64,000 nucleotides of DNA from Gnetum montanum. Its lineage: Eukaryota > Streptophyta > Gnetopsida > Gnetales > Gnetaceae. The position numbers and the translations under genes were made by a program. The DNA lies in contig MNCI01015680.1 in NCBI GenBank assembly GCA_015680685.1, positions 62,001 through 126,000 on the forward strand, given 5' to 3'. Shown piece after piece: positions 22,795-34,015 of the stretch (the stretch's first letter is position 1; each line of letters opens with the position of its first letter). A model generated the notes under the pieces. The model saw only the letters and a list, made by a program, of their open reading frames with translations, was not told the origin of the DNA and did no database searches.

Positions 22795-23330
22795 TCACAC
22801 ATGTTCCTCTTCCTCTGAGTCAAGGTTAGCAATGTGCAATTCATTGATTTGGCCTTCATCGAGAAGGCTCGAGAGAGCTATCCACAACAAGGGAACCTGT
22901 AATTCCAAAGGTAAAATAGCTTTAGATCCATATACAAGATTATATGGAGTTGTACCTGTAGGTGTTTTATGTGTTGTTCTGTATTCCCACAAGGCATAGA
23001 CTAATTGTTCATCCCATCACCTCTTGCTATGATTCAACATCTTTTTGAACAACATGATGACAGTTTTTTTTGTAGCCTCTACTTGACCATTGCTCTGTGT
23101 GACTATTTCTTGATCTTTTGTGGAGGATTGAGCAACATAGTCTAGGTCAAACTCCATGATCATTACTTTCCATCTAGCTATCCTACTCGACTCATAGATG
23201 TTGTTAGTGATGGCTCGAAGCACATTATTTTTGCAAATGATGTAGACTTAATTACGGAAAAGATAATGTTGCCATTTCTTCAAGGAGAAGATGAGGGCAA
23301 GGCATGATCTCTCCATGTCATTGTATCATT
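22795..23330 (-). pseudogene. Element E RNase H-integrase remnant joined by a deletion
   Basis: On the minus strand RNase H residues (ARWKVMIMEFDLDYVAQSS, about 23190-23130) run straight into the end of the integrase core (SNGQVEATKKT…, about 23095). The integrase C-terminal part follows (WEYRTTHKTPTGTTPYNLVYG, from 22992). The zinc-binding domain and the first two catalytic aspartates are missing. An internal deletion near 23105-23115 therefore fused the two domains. The integrase cannot have been active after that event. Confidence 0.75.
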
Positions 23331-23699
23331 GTTAATAGATGATTAGAGCATGGCTTAAGTAATACACCGGGATCTTGATTCCATCTTCATGTTTTTGGCA
23401 AAGCATCGATGTAATGGAAGAATTGGAGGTTGCAAGGTAGATGTAGAAGGATTTATCACTCTATGGGGGATAAACTATCAGCAGTTGAGCCAGCCCTTGC
23501 TTTATATTCTCGAATGCTTCCTAGCACTGTTGAGTCCATTGGAAATGCACATTCTTTCATAGTAGGTGTTGCATGGGTCTCAACTTATCCGTCAGCTTTG
23601 TGATAAAGCATTTAATGAATTGCAGTCTACCTTGTAGACCATGTAGTTTGGTAAGGTTTTTTGGTGGTTGCATGTTAATTATTGCCTTGACCTTATCAG

Positions 23700-24723
23700 G
23701 GTCTACTCATATCCCTGTTTCAGAGACAACGAAGCCAAGCATTTTGCCAGTTTTGACACCAAAGACACACTTCTTTGGATTGAGTCTGAGGTTATATTTG
23801 AGACAATGTTTAAGCACTAAGTCTAGATCTTTTGCATATTGTTCGGTTGTTTTAAATTTAACCACAATGTCGTCAACATAATCATTAAGCAAATTGAGCA
23901 TGTAATCACTAAATATATATGTTATTGCTCGTTGATATGTAGCACCTACATTTTTAAGACCAAACAGCATCATCGTATAGTAGAATGTGCCCCAAGGTGT
24001 TATGAAGGTTGTCCTGAGTTTATGTTCTAGGTTGATTCTTATTTATCCATAAAGGATAACAGTGCATGCCCACCAGTTGTGTCAACAAGTTGATTGATAC
24101 TAGGCAATAGGAAGTCATCCTTTATAGTGGCTGTGTTAAGATCACGGAAGTCAATGCATATGCGTATACTACTATTCTTCTTAGGGACTACGATAATGTT
24201 GGATACCTAGTCGGAATAGTCAATAGCTTGGATGAAACTGGCTTGGTAGAGCTTTGTGATTTCATCACAGACTGCTAACACCACTTCAAGTCTAACCTTT
24301 TTGTGCCTTTTGCTTCACCGGTTTGACTTTTGCATCAAGAATAATGTTATGTTGGACAATTCGAGGGTCCAACCCTGGCATGTCGATATATGACCATGCA
24401 AATGTTTTTATATTGTCTTTTAGTACTCAAGTGATGTCACTAACAAATTGTGAGTCTAGTAGGGTACTTAATTTCAATGTTCTGGTTTCATCATTGGATG
24501 TAGTAATGGGGACTTTAACAAGAGGATCTACAATGATATTATCAGCCTCTAGATCTAAAATCTTAGCCACATTTTTAGACCAGTCTGACATTTCCTGAGT
24601 GGAGGCTATTAAGTTAGTATAAGTAGATGAGTCTAGATCCAAGGATTCTAGATTGATTGTTCTTTTTACTTCTCCATATCGTCCACTAAGAGAAAATGTT
24701 GAAAAGATATTTTTGGTGGCCAT
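23700..24723 (-). pseudogene. Element E reverse transcriptase and its N-terminal linker
   Basis: The minus-strand ORF at 24723-24427 (98 codons, MATKNIFSTFSLSG…) is the linker before RT. It continues as TFAWSYIDMPGLDPRIVQH, the standard lead-in of Tat-type RTs, then a decayed fingers region. From 23973 comes FGLKNVGATYQRA, the catalytic box YVDDIVVK at about 23872-23850 with both aspartates kept, and NLRLNPKKCVFGV. The C-terminal part is less clear. This part of pol lies about 6.3 kb downstream of the protease. Confidence 0.8.
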
Positions 24724-24844
24724 GTGCTTGCTCCTGCCAATTTAAACCAGGAGCAAAGTGAGTGACATTTACTTGACAAAGGAGTTGTTAAATGTAAATG
24801 AGCATTGGGTAATTAATCTATGTACTAACGAAATTGCAGAACGT

Positions 24845-24970
24845 AGCAATAGTTTAGTGTCATACCTGGACCATATGGCAATTTTAGGCCATACTGGACC
24901 ACCCATGGTAGTTTTAGACCGTACTGGGCCATCTATGGCAATTTTAGGCCATACCAAGCCTATAATATTC
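24845..24970. repeat. Short GGCCATACTGGACC-type repeats, left of the antisense gene
   Basis: Four near-copies of ATGGCAATTTTAGGCCATACTGGACC occur about every 30 bases. The minus-strand reading is open and the translated repeat is rich in 'GPVWPKIAI'. Similar TTTTAGGCCATAGTGGGC words lie at 30690-30965 on the other side of the antisense gene. Confidence 0.65.
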
Positions 24971-27288
24971 ATGTCATTTTGTATCATGGATGAGTGTACA
25001 GAGTATTGCTAATTTCAATGTTTCATGCAAACAATAAATTTATGGGATTTTACAGTCTTATGAATTTTCATGTGTGCCATTATATATTTTCCTTTTTTTT
25101 AATTCGCATAATTCTGTTTTGATTTTAACCTTCCTCCCCTATCCCTTTTTTTTTAGTTTTTCCATCTTTAATATTTTGGCCTTATCTCCAGAGAATAAAA
25201 TAAAGAGGAATACCATGTAAGAATGAAACAAAGATGATATAAATAATAACATGAAAGAAAAAGTTAACCATGGAACATGATAAATTACTAAAAATAAATA
25301 AAAATGAATAAACAAAAACAAGATGAATAGACAAAATGGAAGTGAACATGGGGTTAAAAAAAGGGTTTTGAGATAAAGGGCCGTCACTTGTGCTAGCATG
25401 AGTTTGTGGATGTAAAAGCGTGAGCGCACTAGAGAGTGCAGTGTGAGCATTGGTGTGAGTTACAGCATGAGTTACAAGATAGCAATGAAGGGCAAAGGAA
25501 AACCAGGCTGAGGCAAAGGAAAGAGGCAAGCGAGTTTGGCATTTGTGGAGGAGAGTGAAGAGTTACTTCAGTGTCTTCCTCAAGCCAGGATTCCAGCATG
25601 GGATGGAACTCTACGTAGGTTCGTTTCTTCTTCTTTCTCTATCCAATATTTTGTGTGCAGCGTTAGTTAGCACAGCGTGGGATCTCATGGCCACTATTTT
25701 CCGATGCATTTCTAGCATGATTTTTGGGTTTTTCTGCTACGTTGGATCAAGATCATTTGCTATGTTTTCTTGCTACATTTTTGGGGCGTCAAGGTTTGTA
25801 TTGGAATTTATGTTTTACCAACTAGGGCATGCTCAACATGAGCACATTGATGTAAACCCAGTGTGAGTGTCCAGGGCAGCGTGAGCTCAGGGCAGTGTGA
25901 GTTTAGGGCAAGCCCAACATGAGTACTTACAGTAAGCTCAGCGTGAGTTCCCAGAGGGAAGTTGCAACATGAGTTCAAGGCAAGCCTAGCATGAGTTCAT
26001 AGAGGGAAGCTACAACGTGAGTTCAGAGCAAGCCCAACATGAGTTCCTAGAGGGAAGCTGCAGTGTGATTTCACGGCAAGCCTAGGGTGAGTACCCAGAG
26101 AGTGGGCTTAGTGTGGGAACGAGCTTTTCCTAAGCAGTGTTTCCTTTTAGTTTGCACATTAAAGAGAACACAACAATTGATTTTCGGCAAATTTTATGTC
26201 CCAAAGCTTGGTATATCTGCACTATGTTTCATGTAAGAATGATAGGGCCATGATATATAATTACAAATTCTTTAGATAACGTGAAGGCTACTCCTATGTG
26301 TACTTTCGTATAGGCAATCACACATAGAGAGAAACAAATTACATGTCGTTCATGATAATTGCTGGTAATGTGAGTGTGCCTGGCTCATGTTAAAATATGA
26401 AGATGCAAATTGTTTGCTAAAATGTTTATTCTTGCTGGTATTTATGTTTACACTGTTTATTGTTTTCTTGTTTGGATAGATGATTTAAATATATTTCTAC
26501 ATTTCTATGTTTATGTCGAATCTATGAATGGTTTTATACTTGCATGTTCATTTTATGTTGCTTGTAATAAACTACTACGTAAGAGATTTCGATGTACCCT
26601 AGCGAGCGTTAAATACAACAAATAAATATTGGTGTCCTTGTCTCATGGGGTGGAAATATATATTAAATATTATTTATGTGTTTAGTTTATGTAGTTACAT
26701 ATTATTTTGAGCACTTGGACTTTTTTTCATTTACCTAAGGGTTTGGCTATATGCAAGGGGCTTAAACCTTCCCTCCTTGTGGTTGAGCTCATTGGTGTAC
26801 TTGCTTGGTTTGGCCCCTTTGGACCAGACATAACTTCTTATGACATGCGTATTGGGCCTCATGTGATATGGTTCCATCCTGATGTTGGTTCATTTTTGTT
26901 ATTTATTTTACAAAGTTTCAGTGTAGTTATATGGTCTCATTTAAGTGAGCAGTTGGCCCATGATATCATTGAAACAATGTTGCCCAGATCTACATGAGAC
27001 ATGCTTGCCTTCATTGCTAACATAGATGAGGGACTTTTTATAGCCTCCTGAGGGTCCTAGGTCTACTCATCCTTTGACTTGTATATGGGAATTGCCTACT
27101 TGTAGTAATTATAACAGTAGCAACACACTTTTCCTAGCTTTCCGTGTTCACACGTTGTTCCAAAACCCACCTAGAACAGTATATAGAGTGGACATGTATG
27201 CTCTTTTGTGCTTTGCTTGAATTTATATTTTTTTTATTCTTTTAAAATTACATCATTGTCTATGCATAAATATTCTTTTTCTATGCAG
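24971..27288 (+). other. Upstream region of the antisense gene; one possible further exon
   Basis: An AT-rich stretch (25020-25400) is followed by a block of GCATGAG/GCGTGAG repeats (25820-26110). An open frame at 26707-26997 (96 codons, MSTWTFFHLPKGLAICKG…) might be a further 5' exon, but I see no donor site that links it in phase to 27289. The open frame at 25543-25866 is Phe/Cys-rich and unconvincing. The promoter of the antisense gene would lie here if it has one. Confidence 0.4.
25820..26110 (+). repeat. GCRTGAG word repeats
   Basis: About a dozen copies of AAGCYCARCRTGAGTT or GGGCAGCGTGAG occur within 290 bp, several in a longer unit GAGGGAAGCTGCAACATGAGTTC. The same word is frequent in the LTRs of E (20820-20860, 36980-37030) and in the leader (34740-34920). 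Confidence 0.7.
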
Positions 27289-27534
27289 GCCTTGTTTCGA
27301 TGAGCATAGGATGCATGATGGTGGTGGTGGGCTTGCCTTAATGCGCACAGCATTGAAGGCATTCATGGGGGGCCCCACTCTTCCTGCTATGGTACTAGAC
27401 TAGACAAGAGCTACTATTGTTGACTACCCTAGGAAATTCTCGTGGTTGGATGCATGAGGATTGGTCCCCCAATGGGCCAATTCTTCCTCAGCGTGTTGAT
27501 CCTACACCTAATCTTCCTACCCCATTTACTGATA
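27289..27534 (+). pseudogene. Antisense gene, exon 1 (of those recognised)
   Basis: The acceptor is TTTCTATGCAG ending at 27288. The reading goes through CFDEHRMHDGGGG and AFMGGPTLPAMVLD, and after a frameshift continues as EDWSPNGPILPQRVD. The donor is GATA|GTAAAT at 27534, leaving one base of the split codon; with TG of the next exon this forms ATG, so phase 1 is kept. Confidence 0.5.
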
Positions 27535-27623
27535 GTAAATGATGACATTCTAGACTTCATTTTCTCTTTGTTACATCATCGTCTACTATGTTTTTAACCT
27601 TTCACTATATGTTTTTTCTACAG

Positions 27624-28933
27624 TGGTTGTCTCCTCTAATGAAGTTACTATCATATCATGGCATACTAATACCACTCTTCTTATGAAGTATGGAGAGATA
27701 GAACAATCACAACAATGGTTGCAAATGAAGGCCTCTAAGTTAATCATCAGCCATCTTACCCATGTGGGTTTGATGGACTTATTCACTACTCTAACTCCTA
27801 ATGTTCCAGCGACTGAAATGGCTACCATTGTTGATTCCTTTAGCGATGATGCTTCTTGCTTTACCACATGGGTTCGAGGAGTCAAGGTGTCTTTCCACCT
27901 GATTACTGAGTTCCTTTCAGATCTCTTTGGCATACCTATGGATGGTGCTAGGGTGGTAGTAGAGAAAGCAACTAAAGAAATCCAAGTCATAAAGGAGCTT
28001 GAAGATTGGTTAGGAATGTCTCAAGGTCCCAAAGGTTTTTCCATGCAAGGTGATACCTGATCAATAGAGGTGAATTTCTTGTACCCCCTCTTTCGGGCAC
28101 GAGCATTCCCTAAATCTCTTTCTCAAGGAAGAAACCTTGGGATCAAGTCCACATGTATCATACGTGCAGTCCTAGAGATAGGCATATGTTATAATTGGAC
28201 AAAATTTCTTGGGTCTGGCTTTCATGGAGAGATTGTTAGATTATGCTCAAACATTAATGCCAAGTCTCATTTCACATTTTCCTTCTTCGTAGATTTGCCA
28301 ACTTTTTAGTAGTTTATGGGGATAACGATTATGTATTGAGGGATCATTCATAGCTATCTCGCCCCTAGGTTTGCCATTTGTTTAACACTACCAGATCTTA
28401 AGACCCACCCAAAGACATTGAAGAGTCAGTGTCCGTTACTACTAAGGGTGTAGCTAGTCAGTCCCATCATTCTCATGATAGCTTTGGATTGGAACCACCT
28501 AGACTACACACATCTCTTAGAGGAGCTAAACGTCTGATTCGTGAGAGTGTTGGGAGATCTAAGGTGAAGGTGAAGAGAGTTGAACATCCAAGGAAGCCTG
28601 CTCCAGAGGTGAGACCACCAAGAGTGAAGAGGATCCACTTNCTGGTGTTATTAGAGGAAAGCTCCGAGAGGGAAAGAGAAGCCTTAGCCCCGATGGTTGA
28701 ACCTGAAGTGGTTGTCACAAGGCTAGAGGAAGAAGAAAAGGAGAGGGAAGAAGTAATTAAGGAACTCCCTATCTCACGAGAGGAAGATGTAGCAAGCATC
28801 ATGGGGATGAAGCTTGCTAAGGCTTTGGATGCACTTAAGCATTCAAGCGATGAGAGGGGTTTTTTCAATGGTTTCTTCAATGGGTCCTTGCAACTTGGTG
28901 ATCTACCAAAGCTAACCAGCAAAGGGCTTTTTG
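27624..28933 (+). pseudogene. Antisense gene, exon 2
   Basis: The longest exon. 27623-28060 and 28070-28309 are in one frame, interrupted by a single TGA at 28058-28060. A frameshift lies between 28309 and 28429. The segment 28429-28933 (SHHSHDSFGLEPPRLH…) is highly charged, with a run of Glu and Arg. It ends KGLFG with the donor TTTG|GTATGT. Confidence 0.6.
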
Positions 28934-29012
28934 GTATGTTCCTTTAGCTTCATCCACATTTTATACCTTTTAACCTTTATTTGTTGCTATTAATTATCCT
29001 GCTTATTCCTAG

Positions 29013-29222
29013 CACCAGAGGTAGATGTTGAGGTCTCTAAGGTGCATACATCCTAGGTAGAGGCATCAGGGTCATACGCCCTGATTGAGGTGACTTCCCA
29101 TGCTTGTCCAACATCTACTGACTAGTTAAGGCCATGGCCTAAAATGCCCAATAAAATGGACTTTGTCAGAGGAATTGTCAACAATGTAGTCACTCGCCTA
29201 CAACAAGGTCATCCAGAACTAG
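29013..29222 (+). pseudogene. Antisense gene, exon 3
   Basis: It joins in phase 1 to exon 2 and reads APEVDVEVSKVHTS, later MDFVRGIVNNVVTRLQQG. It ends with donor CTAG|GTATGTGC. Two TAG codons interrupt the frame. Confidence 0.5.
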
Positions 29223-29326
29223 GTATGTGCATGTTACGTATCATGCTAAGTGTCTGGGTTTATTGTGCTTCTTTGCATTCATTGTTAATTACAGCTAATT
29301 CATGTATGCGGTACTTATACTTGTAG

Positions 29327-30106
29327 GCACCAAGCTTCAATGGGATCCCTCTGGGGCTACTCATATTGATGCTCTCCCTGAATTGCCTAAGAAATATTGA
29401 ACAAGTCCCTAGGAAGATTTACGATGTAGTTTCTGGCTGCGTTGTACAAAATGATAAGTCCCTCTGGACTTGTAGGCATTCAATTGAGTACCTATGGAAT
29501 GAGGTTCACTCATTGAAGAAAACATTAGTGAAGAAGAGAGAAGAGAAGAGGAATCTTCAATCTCATTATGATTTTGCTACTGCTAGGTTGTTTGGTGATA
29601 GTACTTGGTGCACGTCTGAGATCACCTATGTGCGTTACTGGACAATTTTGAACAACAAAGTTTAGGCGACACGGGATTTAGTCAAAAATAGGGCACAAAT
29701 GGATTTACTAAATAGGAAATGTCATGATTGGAAATATTTTTCTACTAAGGTACATAAGTGGTGTCAAGATCAAAAGGATCACAAGGACCAGTAGAAGAAG
29801 TGGTTAAAAGAGGAATCAGTTGAACATCGTCGGAAGAAAATGTTCATTGATGAACTAGGCTTACATCCTACTTATGATAGGTTTACTGAGTCCACTGAAG
29901 TGGAGGGATCTCTTGAGAGAACTATTACCACCACTTCTAAGGAGGCTTCGATAGGCATGTTCTCTCTTGAGCATCCTTCCTGGACCTCGGTAAATAAGGG
30001 AAAAACCTTGGCTAGTATTGACCTTGGTCTAGAGGAGGATTGGGCAAATGTACCTAAGGAGGAGATTTTGTGGTGCTTGGAGGCTAGTCTAAGGCCCTCT
30101 TCACCT
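29327..30106 (+). pseudogene. Antisense gene, exon 4 (coiled coil)
   Basis: It joins in phase 1 and reads TKLQWDPSGATHIDALPELP. After a one-base shift near 29390 it continues through IEQVPRKIYDVV and the coiled-coil stretch to DLGLEEDWANVPKEEILWC. The donor is CACCT|GTGAGT at 30106, phase 0. Confidence 0.55.
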
Positions 30107-30247
30107 GTGAGTGTTTTATTATGGTGCTTACTTTTGTACGGTTTTATTGTTTTTAGTGTTAGTGTTACTGTTCTTCCAAGTTTTGTATTCATGAGTTGTT
30201 TAGTTATGCTTACCTATTTGTTTATTTTTTTTTTCATTCTATTGTAG

Positions 30248-30340
30248 GGACATAGTAATGATGTAGCTGGTCCTAGTGGAGCAGGAGTGGATGATGTGGA
30301 GGATTTTGAGGGCCAGCCCCCTTCTAGTACTAATGTGTGA
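30248..30340 (+). pseudogene. Antisense gene, last exon
   Basis: After acceptor TTCTATTGTAG the phase-0 reading is GHSNDVAGPSGAGVDDVED followed by a Pro/Ser-rich end and TGA. The 31 codons including the stop contain no premature stop. Confidence 0.6.
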
Positions 30341-30689
30341 GCTAAATGTTAGTCTAGCTTTAGCTACCAAATATTTTGGATTTTTGATGTTAAATGGAAA
30401 TGTATGAGAATATATGTAATGACATGGATTTAATCGTGGCATCATGTGTTGGCATTCTATTACCATGTTGACATTCCATATTATATATATATATATTCTT
30501 TCTCTTTTTTTTTGGTTTTCTTATTTTCTCAGGTATATTGTGAACATACGCCTGTAGCTGAATGCAAAATGAGATTCCAAAATGTAGAACAAAACGTAAT
30601 AAAAACATTTGTAAAAATGCATGAATTGAAATTTCAACTTGTAATATGTAAATGAAAATTTGACATAATGTCACGAGAGTTTGTAAACT

Positions 30690-30965
30690 TGCAACATACT
30701 AAGCTCTAGTTTAAGGTCATTTTGGGCCATGCACATCAATTTAGAGTCATGGTGGACCATTGCATTTGTGTTGAAAAAGAAAGAAAGAGGGATTACTAGT
30801 TTTAGGCCATAGTGGGCTGAAAGAAATAATAGTTTTGGGAAATTTAAAAGGGACAGGCCATTTTTGACCATGCCTAGTTTAACGTCATTGCACATGTTTG
30901 TTGACAGTTTAACGTCATACTGAACGGTTGGTAGTTTAATGTCATTTTGGATGCTTGATAGTTTA
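30690..30965. repeat. Short TAGTTTAACGTCAT-type repeats, right of the antisense gene
   Basis: Words CTAGTTTAAGGTCATTTTGGGCC, TTTTAGGCCATAGTGGGC, CAGTTTAACGTCATACTGAACGG and TAGTTTAATGTCATTTTGG recur. They resemble those at 22195-22545 and 24845-24970, so the antisense gene is bracketed by related repeats. Confidence 0.6.
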
Positions 30966-31079
30966 CCCTAGTTATTAAGTTGTTTTTTTATTCTTCGTAG
31001 ATTGACATGAGGGGTGGGGCATATAGGTACGATCTTATACTCATCTTCCCCTTCCCAGGAGATGTCAAAAGGTAGTTCC

Positions 31080-31720
31080 GACTAAGAGACGTTAGCGGGA
31101 ATGGCTCCTATGTCTATGACATCTAGTGCTTCCTCAGTTCTAGTAGGATCATGGGTTAATGGTTGGCTCATGTCTTGAAGTGCACTCATGGTTTCCTGTT
31201 TAGGCTCAGAGAACTCAACCTTTAACCCTTGATCCATTCCTAAGTGCGAGAGAATGAGTGATGCTGTCATGTCCCTATGTATGATGATTTCACCACCCTC
31301 ATAAGGTAGGTGGATTTCTTGATGGATTGGTGAGGATACGACTCTAAGTTGAGCTAACCAAGGTCATCCTAGAATCGGATTGAACCCCGTGATTTCATTA
31401 ACCACTATGAATTCATCTGACATGGGGAAATGGTCCTCTACTATGAAATCCAAGGTAACCATGCCTTTTACCACGACATGGGAACCACTAAAGGATTTTT
31501 AAAAGGAAGTTTTTCTAGGCTGTATTTGCTCTGTAAGACCCAGTTTTTTGATGATAAGAAAGGATATTAAGTCTGTTGTTGCACTATCATCGACATGCAC
31601 CCTACGTATTTTGAAGTGGTTGACTTATATTGTTATGAACATAGGGGATGTAGTACCCTCTCCCATTTTCTCATCTCACTTAATATCATTAGCACGAAAC
31701 TCTCGGGATGTGGGTCTTGA
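31080..31720 (-). pseudogene. Element E aspartic protease
   Basis: Minus strand: the active-site region reads VDDSATTDLIS where VDxGSSADI is usual, so a catalytic-type Asp is present but the following Gly is not. The flap-to-end region contains the GFNPILG…PWLA box (usually YNAILGRPWL), with a stop in place of Arg. Protease directly follows gag in the same strand and order, as expected. The 62-codon open part at 31270-31082 is the C-terminal tail. Confidence 0.75.
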
Positions 31721-34015
31721 TTCTTGAGGTTTTGGGGATAGTACTGCATAAATGGATGGCTCATCTACAGGAAGGTCCTCACTAATAGGAATCAAAGTCA
31801 ACATACGCATGAGAGCTTCCTGATGTACTAGTGAGGTCATTACTAGATCATATAGGCTTAAGGAGGTGTTCTTTTGTTTCAAAGCCTATGTGACTTGGGT
31901 CAATGCACTCACTTGATCCTTACCACTTGGAGTGCTCCTGTCTACAAATACTTGGTCCATTTGACCCAATATTCATATCTCTTATGGAGGGTTTCTTATG
32001 TTAGTAACTAGGGATGTTGAGTTTGGGACATTGAGAGTGTCAGTATCCTTGTCTCGATCACTTGTGCTAGGCTCACTAGTGGACGAAACCATAGGAACAG
32101 CATTTAGGGGTATGGGCTTCAGTGATCCCAATTCGTGCCCATGATGTTCTTTCTCTAGGATCTCTCTTGTTAGCTTGTCAGCAAGGTGCTCTTGCAAGGG
32201 TCATGGGGGAACTATAGGGGGTTGCATGTCATGGTGTTTTGGCACTTGGATCAAAAAGGGAGTGGGTCAGGTTTCTGATGGCATGGTTGCTACTCCGACA
32301 GAAGGAGGTACGCGAACAATGAATGGTTTTTGTGATTCAAGGAATGTGCATATGATAGAAGGGGTTTAGGAAGGTGTTGAGGTAGACATAGTTTCAGAAG
32401 GCCTACAAATTACAAAAGGTTTTCGAGGGATGTCTTGTCCATTGTCCACATGAATAGTGTTAATCACATATGGTGAGTCCTTAGTATTGAGAGTATCCTT
32501 GTAGACTCCCATGGGTTGGTTTTGGGGCTTTATTGGGTTTTCCTCATCAAATAATATTTCACCCTTATCAATCATGTGCTATATATCTTATTTTAAGGTG
32601 AAGCAGTAGTCAGTTTTATGCCCACACCGTTGGTGATATTCGTAAAACCTGTCCAACCTAAAGCCTCTTGGAATGGGGGGCTCATCGGCTATTGCTAAAG
32701 TTGGGTTTTTAGCCAACTCACAAAATCGATCATGTTTTTGGGACGCCGCGGGGGACATTTGTTTATGTTTAATTAACCCGATCATTAGAAGTTGATCTAA
32801 CAATTATGAAGGCTTCATAGGCAAGGGTGTATATTGGATAGGATCTTTTCGTTCAAATGTACGAGTGTGACCCACGTTTGTAGTTTTATTTGGGGAAGAT
32901 TCAGGTGTAGGTGTAGGTGTGGTTCTTTCAAGGTTGGTTGGAGTAGCGATTTTTTTTCCTTTTTGTCTTGAATTGCTAGGTTGGGCTATCTCTGCCATTG
33001 CTACCACTGTCGTTTTGGATTTATCTTTATCTTTCTGCGTATGTTGTCTCCTAAAGACTAAGTAAGTTGGGTTGTTACTTGCTTGCACCGCCTCTTCTAT
33101 GTTCTTAATTTACACAAATTCTTGACTCAAAGTACAGGCACTCAAATAATAAAGTTTTGATTTAATGAAGTCATTCACGGTAGCCTTAAGGATGGTAAGC
33201 AAGTATGTTTTAGGGATGGGCTCGTGAAGTTCATTCAGGGCTGCACTCCACCTTTGGATAAATTTTTGTACTGTCTCTAATGGAACCTATTTAATTTGAA
33301 TTAGGCTATCTAGTGTGGCTTCAGGCTTTAAATTATATTTGAAATGGGTAACAAACTGATGTAACAAATCCTCTAAAGAAGATACGGAGTTACGATGTAA
33401 ATCTCGGTACCAATCTAAGGCTTTTTCCATCAAGGACATAGCAAATACATGTAGAATTACATGAGGGTAGGCCTGAAGCAATATACATTCTAGTCAAAAT
33501 GTTACCAGATGGGCATTTGGATCTCCCTTTCCATTGTATTTGGTTAGTTGAGGTAATGAGATTCCCTTTGGTAAAGTTAACGGTGGAACTGAAGGGTTGA
33601 TTGGATCATCTTGGTAGAATTCCAGCACCTTGACTTCCTTAGTGTTTGTATTTTTAAGACAGTTAACCTCCTCAGTTAATGAGTGCATCATTTTCTTTGT
33701 GTCTTCCCACTCTTAGGCAGTAGGTAGACCAATTGGTTGAGTAGATTATGATTGGTAGTAGTTTGATTATTGCATTGTCTATGGAAAGGGAGACTGTTGG
33801 ATTGTCGGTTGTTGTGGTGGAGCAACATTCAAAGGTTGGATTGCAAGGTGTGGTATGTTGTAGTGGGTAGGTTGGTGTTGCTGAATAGGCAGTGAAACCC
33901 ATTGCCCAGCTGCAGTTTCTGAGGTAACACCCTGAACATGTTGGGCTGAAGTAATTAGGGGTGCTCCATGGGTTTGTACTTGTGGTATGTAGTGGGTGGA
34001 TATAACTAATGGCAT
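31721..34015 (-). pseudogene. Element E gag
   Basis: The N-terminal part is Gln/Pro/His-rich (34015-33779). Then follow NAHLVTF, a stop, and YPHVILHVFAMSLMEKALDWY (33481 onward), the capsid core of Retrotrans_gag, and FIQRWSAALNELHEP. A basic Ser/Thr/Pro-rich linker (33088-32804) leads to FYEYHQRCGHKTDYC at about 32640. This is the single zinc knuckle of Tat-like gag, with Tyr at the first Cys position. In-frame stops separate long open segments, while the frame itself shifts little. Confidence 0.8.

Larger units (their letters stand above)
27289..30340 (+). pseudogene. Antisense, intron-containing gene inside element E
   Basis: Five exons can be read on the plus strand, opposite to E: 27289-27534, 27624-28933, 29013-29222, 29327-30106 and 30248-30340. 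All introns have GT...AG ends with T-rich acceptors (TTTTTCTACAG, TTATTCCTAG, TACTTGTAG, TTCTATTGTAG). Phases agree at every join (1, 1, 1, 0), and the last exon ends …PPSSTNV with TGA at 30338-30340. Exon 2 holds TTWVRGVKVSF and FLSDLFGIP, resembling the signature of the 3' ORFs of A and C. It then has a Glu/Arg-rich hinge. Exon 4 is a Lys/Glu-rich coiled coil (SLKKTLVKKREEKRNLQ). A few stops and two or three frameshifts show decay. I do not recognise a named family; Transposase_32 or plant-mobile-domain relatives are candidates. One N lies at 28641. Confidence 0.6.

Noticed and set aside
25182-25529. 115- and 103-codon minus-strand frames with hydrophobic runs
   Set aside because: They arise from a T-rich stretch without conserved features and lie outside E's gag and pol.
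27586-27990. 134-codon minus-strand frame
   Set aside because: It is a shadow of the antisense gene's exon 2. The plus-strand frame has splice sites and the domain-like residues.
28473-28922. 149-codon Ser/Leu-rich minus-strand frame
   Set aside because: It is the complement of the Glu/Arg-rich part of the antisense gene's exon 2 and lacks any motif.
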